The notes below the pieces were generated by a model. That model searched no databases and was not told where the DNA came from. It saw only the letters and a program-made list of their open reading frames with translations. A program made the position numbers and the translations under genes. A stretch of DNA of 41,191 nt from Lingula anatina (taxonomy: Eukaryota; Brachiopoda; Lingulata; Lingulida; Lingulidae), in NCBI RefSeq assembly GCF_001039355.2, contig NW_019775744.1:174536-215726 (forward strand), given 5' to 3'. Of the stretch, positions 35,193-41,191 are shown in pieces (position 1 is the stretch's first letter; every line of letters starts with the position of its first letter).

Positions 35193-38100
35193 AAACACGT
35201 TACCTCCAAAGAAGGATCTCAGATTGCGGGCCTGTTCCTCCGTGGAGCCGTACACCTGGGACGCGTCTATGTATGACGTCACCTGGTTAAGTTGCTCACG
35301 GTAGCCTGGAAGAGGGAACAGCAAACGTTTAACTGAAGTACGTCATCGTCTTCGTTGTCTTTTGTTTACTATCTACGATATGTTCTAACATTTGCTTTCA
35401 TTTACTACTGTGCGTGTTTCCAAGTATAATAAATACTTCGATACGAAATAAAACATTCCCATGCAACTGTCAGCGTTGACAAACTTTAGGGTTTTTAGAA
35501 ATCAGATGTCTCGAGTAACTGCCAATTTAGAAGGCATCGATAAAGCTTAACTACATGTTACTACAATCCAATCCTCCAAAATGTAGGGAATAACATTATT
35601 ACTTCAAAGAAAAATCAACGGAGGCACGCTTCATATGCATATCGATTTTTCAGAAATAAATCTTTGTTTGGATAGCCAGCCAAACACTTTCATTCAATAT
35701 GCGTAGTGCAATGAATCACGTGCATTCGTAGTAAACACAATAAAAATTATGATTACATGGCGTCGTCACTCACCTAATTCACATTTGTCGTTTGGAGTTG
35801 GCAAAGATCGGATAAAGTTCATACAAGAGCGCCTAAATCTCCGGTCACCGGTTGGAATATCAATAGGCATACATTCGGACCTACGTGGAAAACACACACA
35901 GAATATAACACTTGGTAATCATTTGTCACAGCAAGATTTTACACATATATGCTGGTGCCTGCCGGGGTGACAGGAATGGTAGTCCTAGGAATAGAAGTCC
36001 GGGCTCCCATATGATTAGTGCAGGTTTGGGTAAGATGGAGTATTGGGGTTAGTATATGGGATGAATGTCACCTGTACTAGGTAATGGGGAACGGACTACA
36101 GTTCCTGGCGGAATACCATCCCTGAAAAAAGGTCCGCTTTGAATCGGAATTCGATCCAGGTTATATGCCGTTTCCAAAGTTGGAACAACTAAGTGAATAA
36201 AATGGTCCTCTCTTTCAGAAAAACAAACCTTTAAAATTGATGGCTATATATATGTACAGTGTTTAAATTACCGGATTTCTATCTTTAGGAACTACATAAA
36301 GGTGACCACCGTTCAGAATACAGCATAATAAAATACAGAAACAAACACCTTACCTTTTCCTCAGCAATGAAGCAAGTTCTTCCCTTGGAATCCTGACGTT
36401 CCTGTTATGTTCGAGGACGTCATCAGCACAACAGTTGATTTCTGAGCCATTGATACCTGTGTCACAAAATCGTAATGTTAAATAGTGTGTAATATACCAC
36501 GTGGCAAGGTAAGATTTACGCATTCACTGCCAAGTACAATATGAAAGATATTTATTTAATGAAAAAAGAAAACGTTTGATGGCACTTTCTTTTACTAACA
36601 CTCGACACGAGCACATTTTTTATCTTTCTTATTTATCTTTTTATTTTGGCCAATTTCATATATATTTAAAGGGATAATAACTCTTTGTATGATATATATA
36701 TTTCACAATAAAAACATTGTGAATAACTCATAGAAATATAATATATTCTGTTTTACAACAAAAAACGGCAGTTATAGCTATTATTCTGATATCTAAGCTT
36801 GTCTTTAGACCACGTGACCTCCAATGATGGCTATACCAAGTTAAAATCTCTTAAGAGATTTTAACAAAAAACCAAACTTTTTAGAAAAAAACCAGGGACT
36901 AACTTTGAATGCAAAAATGGATTCATTAACCATTGGTAAATATGGGAAAATTGTTGTTTACTCCAGGAATATTCATTTTTTGGCCGAAATGAAGAGTTAT
37001 TATCCTTTTAAGAGAGATTTGTTAACTGAATTCTTGCTATTTAATCTACCTGTATGTCTTACCTTTAGGTACAGGGGTGTGAGTAAGATCGTGGTCCAAG
37101 AACTGCCCAAACAACATGAGCAATCTGGTGTGGGACTTGGAGTTCAGTGTGGTGTTGCTGCCCTCGTGGATGGAGCTACTGACGGCCCTGGGGTTGGGGA
37201 GAGGGACGCTAAAGCGACCCTTACTTCTCTCGGTGTTCACGCCTGAAAGTGCGTTGCATCATCTGTATCTCTCTAGTTTCCTACGCACAATCTGTATTCT
37301 TAAATACCTTCGTGCATGTACATGTATAATTGGGCTTTCACACTCAACAATTTTGTTATAATTCCTTTGTTCATGATAAAAAAGAGAAAAAAACTGTAGG
37401 CGTTTTTTTAAACTTATACGCACGGTGCGTATTTCGTATGCTCGGAAAAAGGCAGTCTGAACTATTGGTAATGCTGTGTCCATATGTTCACTTGAAAAAC
37501 AAACAATGTTAAAATACTGATGGGGGATATAATGGCTCAGTGCATGCTTTTACATAACTTGAAAAAATTATTGGAGACATATATTTAATCACCCCTGAAA
37601 TAAATACATTTATCAAAGTAATCCATTCATACACGTGTGCAAGCTGTAAAATGCTTATATTTGGACTCTCAAATGTATGTGACAACCTTTATACCGCGGT
37701 ATTTCCCTGGCATCCACTACAAAATTTTCCCTAGTGTTTTTTTCTCACGTGAATTTTTTTTAAAATCTCGTGTATGGAAGCATTTATTTCTTTCCTAGCA
37801 TTGGTCCTGTCATTTTGGAGTCGAAAATGTGGTTAGTGATCATTCTTATGTTATCAGATATAAATGATGCCAATAAATATTGTGTTAAGTAAAGAAAAAC
37901 ATATAGGAAAATATCGCTGATGGTTCCATATATACCAGGAAGAGTTTTCCAGAAAAGGTGGTGCAATTTTGGGCAGTTTCTATTACCTCAGTGTGCTCTA
38001 GATCAGCCATATCCCCACAACTGGTAAGAGGTACTATCGTGAACAAACAACGTTTGTCCGAGTTACAGAGGACACATTGTCAACGACAACTGAGTATGTC

Positions 38101-40222
38101 AAAAATTTGGACACATTTGTAAGACATATTTATCTACCTGACTATCTAACTGACTATTCACTGGACTACCTTAAGGGGAGGAGAATAATGGGTTTTTATT
38201 ATGGTCACATCATTTGACCATCAAACGGAATATTTCAAATGTTCCAAAGTCTTCTGTGAGCCACATGTACAATGAACAATTGTGATTTATATTATATATG
38301 TACGTATCTATTGCTTGAACTCACCAATTAATATTTGTACATATCTATTGCTTGAACTCATTAATTAACTCTAAAATTTAATCAATTTCATACAAATGCA
38401 AATGATATCAGTGACATCCGTAAAGTACAATCACAGCTCTTTCAGAATAATGCAAAGTAATACATATTGGTTCAATTCACACTCCATTTTCTAAAATACT
38501 GCCTTCATATAAAAGCAATGTTATTGGTGGTTGCGAAAAGAAACTGACACAAGAAACGTGCTGTCTGAGATTTCCATTAAGCGTTGAAGGTCACCTCTTT
38601 CCATGCAATCAATTGTATTGCAATGACAAATAGCAAAGTCATTATTTCTTTTTGAAGCGGATGTGAAGAAATAAACGCTCACCAACATCTTATCAAAATA
38701 TGATTAATGGACGAATAGAACAGCACCAAAACCGCATCACCCACCAATGTATGGGATGACAAGAAAAAAAAAGCGAACAGACACTTCAGTGTTCTGGTGA
38801 CAATAGGTGACTTCAGAGCTGTCAGGTAAATGGCGTTTCAGCTGTTCCACGAGACACAGATAATGACAACAGGTTGACAAATGTTGACAGGGTCCATTGT
38901 GTTTTTAAAATAGACTGCAATCCATATAATGGCAATTGTCAACGTTGTTATCTTACTGACTTAGTAAACAAAACACCTTTTTGGCACATGTGTGATATTC
39001 ATATAGAACTATTATTCTCTGTGGCACATGGTCTCACTACTTGACAAAGTGAATGGAGTGACGTGCATTTCCTTTCAGATTAAACATCAACTTTCATAGT
39101 AGCCATAATAAAACTAAAACTGGACGTTCAATATATCTCCATATCTTATCCAATGTAATTAATCAACTAACCAACAGCGTTTCATTAATGTAATTATTCC
39201 AATTTTTCAAGGTTTGTCATTGAACAAGCTAATACAAGTCATCACCAACAGCACACGACCTACCGTCTTCGTACATGGGATGCAGGAACCTCTTGAATGG
39301 TTCAAAAGATTTGCCCCAGTTCGGTTTCTTCAGGTTATTACAGGAGCCATCAAAAGAGCGGTATTTAGCTCTCTGGTCGCACCTCCTCTGAAGGTCGAAG
39401 GGACAGTCCATTCCCAGTGCCGTCAGGAAGTCTTGTAACGTGTCTCTGAAGCCGCTCATGATATCCAGGTGAGATACGCTGCTGGCTTCCAGGGCTGTGA
39501 GACCCAGTCTGGAGAGAAACAACAAACACTGTCATTATCACCGTAATAATCCCATTCAAATTAAAAATTTGTCCCAGTTGACGCTCACTTACGGTTCTCA
39601 ATCTGTTCTAGAAGATAACATTTCTCTCTTTTAATGAAAAATGTTCTTAATCTGTCCTGGGACATTCTGAAAGACTTCCCAAATACACTTCTCGAAATGT
39701 TACATTCATTACAGTACAGCATTAGAACTGTAAAACAAATGCACCAAATGTTCTAGAATAGATTGAGAACCGTGAGTGAACGTTCAATAAGACACATTCA
39801 CGGCCTTAGAATTGTGTGAAATGTGTACAGCCTTGAAGGGTAAATACCTGTAAGAGGATTCTGGGCAACTATTCTCTGCCTTTCCTCAAACAGCCATTTA
39901 CGCAAACATATTCTACTTAGCATTACTAATACATTAGTTGGCGTGTCTGATGACTGCCGTCCTTGGTGAGAAATGTTGTTATAACGACGTTTTTAATGAG
40001 ACTATCAAATATAAAAAATGACAAAGGAGTATCTGTTGGTCCCATATATGCCAGAAAGCAGATGTACATGTATATGTGACTGTGCGTACTCTCACCTATT
40101 AGCAACGATCTTGGTAACAGTCTCAAACAGATATCCCTTGGGGTTGATCCTGCTGGCCTCACGGAAGGAGCGGGTCGCTGTCCCATGCATGCCGGCGGCA
40201 CCTTGCTTCACGAAGTCAATAC
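31145..40222 (-). CDS. Animal heme peroxidase with C-terminal TSP1-like module (3' twelve exons; 5' end outside window)
   Basis: Twelve GT-AG exons join in phase to 765 residues plus stop: 40096-40222, 39264-39508, 37063-37242, 36354-36456, 35774-35880, 35204-35305, 34533-34649, 33638-34186, 33164-33335, 32522-32691, 32120-32225, 31145-31463. The product is a secreted-type, peroxidasin/myeloperoxidase-superfamily enzyme using H2O2. Visible residues (numbered in this partial): distal FGQFLDHD with Q171, D174, H175, D176; calcium loop TSYIDAS (264-270); catalytic R331 and heme-linking E334 in ERSNEQ; proximal H435 in FRFGHSL; its partner N518 in LNIQRGRDH. The C-terminus (about 684-725) has GQWSSWSDW and [10 protein letters not shown], a thrombospondin type 1-like module. 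Residues 1-90 look like a propeptide. The substrate (halide, tyrosine or matrix) is unknown. No signal peptide is present because the 5' exons are missing. Confidence 0.95.
32120..32225 (-). CDS. Peroxidase exon K
   Basis: The acceptor TTCTCCAG gives [20 protein letters not shown], then [15 protein letters not shown]. This matches the family's QL-x-E-I-R-x-x-x-x-A-R-x-x-C-D-N segment that ends the catalytic domain. The donor GTAAGT leaves phase 2. Confidence 0.94.
32293..32519. repeat. Diverged tandem duplication, unit about 117 bases, peroxidase intron J-K
   Basis: Copy 1 (GTGTCTTGTTTGTCGTGCC to about 32398) and copy 2 (GTGTCTTGTTTGACGCGCC to about 32519) share ordered words such as AAACAAACA, AACAAAAT, CGTAATG and CAAGAAC/TAAGAAC. 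The second copy runs up to the exon J donor. Confidence 0.7.
32522..32691 (-). CDS. Peroxidase exon J ([11 protein letters not shown] block)
   Basis: The acceptor CCCCTAG opens [20 protein letters not shown], then [20 protein letters not shown] and GDRFFYENG, a hallmark C-terminal peroxidase block. The donor GTATGT leaves phase 1. A diverged tandem duplication begins right at this donor on the intron side. Confidence 0.96.
32744..32842. repeat. (GA)n-rich purine tract, peroxidase intron I-J
   Basis: An imperfect GA array of about 100 bases with GGGA interruptions. Confidence 0.9.
33164..33335 (-). CDS. Peroxidase exon I (LNIQRGRDH block)
   Basis: The acceptor TAAATAG is pyrimidine-poor, but the product is unmistakable: [20 protein letters not shown] then [11 protein letters not shown]. 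The Asn pairs with the proximal His in this family. The donor GTAAGT leaves phase 2. Confidence 0.95.
33638..34186 (-). CDS. Peroxidase exon H (catalytic Arg, proximal His)
   Basis: This is the largest exon, 182 whole codons. It opens [20 protein letters not shown], with the catalytic Arg, the heme-linking Glu, and Gln where MPO has Met243. It contains [27 protein letters not shown] and [14 protein letters not shown], then [11 protein letters not shown] with the proximal His. The acceptor is ATTTTCCAG and the donor GTGAGG. Confidence 0.97.
34533..34649 (-). CDS. Peroxidase exon G
   Basis: The acceptor TTTTTCAG is followed by [17 protein letters not shown] and [16 protein letters not shown]. 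It corresponds to the G-x-L-x-x-S loop and the C-F-x-A-G-D motif that exon H completes. The donor GTACGT leaves phase 1. It has low GC for a coding exon, but the phases and family pattern fit. Confidence 0.9.
35069..35192. repeat. Compound (TAG)n-(GGA)n-(TAG)n repeat, peroxidase intron F-G
   Basis: Three trinucleotide blocks, TAG, GGA and TAG, end 11 bases before the exon F donor. On the coding strand they read CTA/TCC, a pyrimidine-rich tract. Confidence 0.95.
35204..35305 (-). CDS. Peroxidase exon F (calcium-binding loop)
   Basis: The acceptor CTTCCAG opens [16 protein letters not shown] and then [26 protein letters not shown] gives the calcium ligands T264, Y266, D268 and S270, equivalent to MPO T168, F170, D172 and S174. 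The donor GTAACG is weak, and a long TAG/GGA repeat begins about 11 bases beyond it in the intron. Confidence 0.94.
35774..35880 (-). CDS. Peroxidase exon E (CxPI ... RSCMNFIRS block)
   Basis: The acceptor CCACGTAG completes an arginine. The sequence [11 protein letters not shown] followed by [13 protein letters not shown] is the family's C-x-P-I-x-I-P to C-M-x-F-x-R-S signature. The donor GTGAGT leaves phase 1. The upstream intron carries a MITE-like copy. Confidence 0.92.
35956..36126. mobile_element. MITE-like element, copy 2 (same family as 25826-25982, inverted)
   Basis: The left end TGCCTGCCGG then GGTGACAGGAATGGTAGTCC matches the reverse complement of copy 1's right end. Interior words shared with copy 1 include GGAGTATTGGGGTTA and GAATGTCAC. 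The right terminal repeat is diverged (GGAATACCATCCCTG). Lies in the intron between peroxidase exons D and E. Confidence 0.75.
36354..36456 (-). CDS. Peroxidase exon D
   Basis: The acceptor TGACACAG completes a split glycine. It encodes [17 protein letters not shown] and then [16 protein letters not shown]. The donor GTAAGG leaves phase 2. A CC pair precedes the C-x-P block in exon E, as in many peroxidases. It is not an ATG-started ORF and is supported by phase continuity on both sides. Confidence 0.85.
36840..36865. repeat. Perfect 26-base palindrome
   Basis: The half-site GTTAAAATCTCTT is followed immediately by its exact reverse complement, with no spacer. In the intron between peroxidase exons C and D. 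Confidence 0.9.
37063..37242 (-). CDS. Peroxidase exon C (distal heme site)
   Basis: The acceptor CTTTCAG gives [22 protein letters not shown], then [20 protein letters not shown]. This carries the distal Gln, the heme-linking Asp, the distal His and a calcium-ligand Asp in the same spacing as MPO Q91, D94, H95 and D96. The donor GTAAGA leaves phase 1. The 36457-37062 intron holds a perfect 26-base palindrome. Confidence 0.95.
37243..39263 (-). other. Peroxidase intron B-C (2.0 kb)
   Basis: The largest visible intron of the gene, AT-rich, with the 37-base tandem duplication near 38.3 kb and no recognisable coding or transposon sequence. Confidence 0.75.
38300..38373. repeat. Short tandem duplication, unit about 37 bases
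   Basis: TACGTATCTATTGCTTGAAC and TACATATCTATTGCTTGAAC head two consecutive near-identical units in the intron between peroxidase exons B and C. Confidence 0.85.
39264..39508 (-). CDS. Peroxidase exon B (propeptide to mature N-terminus)
   Basis: The acceptor CTCTCCAG completes an arginine. The exon includes [20 protein letters not shown] and [19 protein letters not shown], the standard peroxidase N-terminal block (YR-x-DG-x-CNN-x-x-x-P-x-WG). The donor GTAGGT leaves phase 1. Confidence 0.93.
39582..39782. mobile_element. Foldback/MITE-like element between peroxidase exons A and B
   Basis: The 32-base ends (left begins CGCTCACTTACGGTTCTCAA; right is its reverse complement) differ at only three positions. 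The 201-base element lacks an ORF. A short extension, TTGA on the left and TCAA on the right, may be part of the termini. It sits inside an intron of otherwise ordinary sequence. Confidence 0.65.
40096..40222 (-). CDS. Peroxidase exon A (first visible; propeptide)
   Basis: The acceptor TCTTCCAG completes a glycine split in phase 1, so at least one coding exon lies upstream. It encodes [20 protein letters not shown] and then [22 protein letters not shown]. The donor GTGAGA leaves phase 2. I recognise no catalytic motif; the position suggests propeptide. Confidence 0.82.
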
Positions 40223-41191
40223 CTGGAAGACGGGGCCGGGTGTATTTACATGGTGCTAGTTCAATACATGTTAGTATTGGACATTTTTGCCTATTTCATC
40301 CTGTACGTCATTTATGAAAGAGAACCTCTATATATTGCGTAACTAAAGATGCACCACCACCAACAACAACATGAAAAAAACACCGCCCCGCTTACAAATA
40401 TTGTACATAGATTCCAAACCCATTAATATACTAAAACTTATTCAAAACTAATAATAAGGAATAAACATTAAAGGGGCATGAAGTAAACCATAAGATTAGT
40501 ACGAAATACATGTGACTTAAGTGCTTAAAAATTGACCACAAAATTGTTGCTGCAATATCCAAACAAAATTATTTCATTTTTGTTCTTTCGGCTTTAGTAG
40601 AATTTCTCCCGTTGGCCGCATTGTTCCGACTAGTTACCAAGTTGTTCAGCACCACATACAACACATTTGACTGAAACATTGTACAGAAGCGTACAACTGG
40701 AATCTCATTACTTGATTTTAAAGTAATTTGATTTCAAACAGACCTATGCCATGTACAATGGTCTTTAGTGTGTGGTATATTGGTAAAATGACAGAAAAAA
40801 CATTTGAAAACCGCAGAAGTGCAAGGACGCACGTTCCTGGATTAAGACCGTCATTCAAACCTTCAACCTGTCAGGACACTTTAATAACAGCACGTTTGCT
40901 TGACACACCTGGGGTAGAACGACAGACGTCAGGAATTCGGTAATTTTCACATGGTTATGTCGGTCACTGCGAAGTAAAACTTCTCTAATGTTAATCCAGT
41001 CACCCCCACCTATCACACCCTTAATCAACGCCCTTCGATCTATTTAGGGAAGTCATTCTTGCGCAGGGGCGGATCCAGCGATATTTTCTGCCAGTCTTTT
41101 AAATAATCTTTTATTGAACTGTCCTTTATTTTTGACCGTTCTCTGACAGAAAAAAACATGCCCGTCAGTGTAAACTCAAAAAAATATTCAG
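40223..41191 (-). other. Peroxidase intron upstream of first visible exon
   Basis: The exon A acceptor is phase 1, so coding sequence must continue upstream. I looked for an in-phase exon on the minus strand here and found none that is convincing. A possible acceptor near 40910 leads into stops within about 12 codons. Confidence 0.6.
41063..41080. mobile_element. Possible hAT-like transposon terminus
   Basis: CAGGGGCGGATCCAG resembles a terminal word I associate with dispersed hAT-like elements. The partner end is not visible before the window ends. Weak call. Confidence 0.2.

Noticed and set aside
34995-35324. Leu-rich 109-codon ORF extending exon F
   Set aside because: The leucine run is translation of the TAG/TCC repeat in the intron; exon F ends at the GTAACG donor.
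40850-40915. Possible upstream peroxidase exon after a CTACCCCAG acceptor
   Set aside because: Every frame meets a stop within about 12 codons with no consensus donor before it.

Overview
The window is intron-rich, AT-rich animal nuclear DNA. It has GT-AG introns, abundant microsatellites, small inverted-repeat elements and a 25-base assembly gap. Protein features (a secreted heme peroxidase ending in a thrombospondin type 1 module, and a GPI-type von Willebrand A protein) suggest a marine invertebrate such as a lophotrochozoan or lancelet. The sequence alone does not fix the species. No prokaryotic operon, CRISPR array, tRNA or rRNA was recognised.

Layout. Positions 1 to about 20.3 kb hold no gene I can support. 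This stretch is AT-rich DNA with simple repeats (CA, TA, GA, ATTT families) and several GC- and CpG-richer unique islands (about 2.0, 4.6, 7.1, 13.6, 15.4-16.3 and 18.4-18.95 kb). The islands carry recognisable regulatory motifs: CArG, CRE, RFX X-box and TCF/LEF. They could be promoters or enhancers of a gene outside the window.

From 20.58 to 28.44 kb the minus strand carries a complete eight-exon gene. I assembled it exon by exon, and every junction keeps phase. It encodes 529 residues: signal peptide, a lysozyme/transglycosylase-like N-terminal region, a VWA domain with intact MIDAS metal site, a beta-rich region, and a GPI-anchor-like hydrophobic tail. From 31.15 to 40.22 kb, also on the minus strand and upstream of the first gene, lie the last twelve exons (765 residues) of an animal heme peroxidase. 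All catalytic, heme-binding and calcium residues that I could check are present, and a TSP1-like tail follows. Its 5' end, including the signal peptide, lies beyond the right edge.

The two genes are in the same orientation, with about 2.7 kb between the peroxidase stop codon and the VWA start codon. Both encode extracellular products, so a shared role in surface defence or matrix chemistry is possible, but that is inference. Their introns have collected small mobile elements: two inverted copies of one MITE-like family, two further foldback elements, and a broken mariner/IS630-type transposase fragment.
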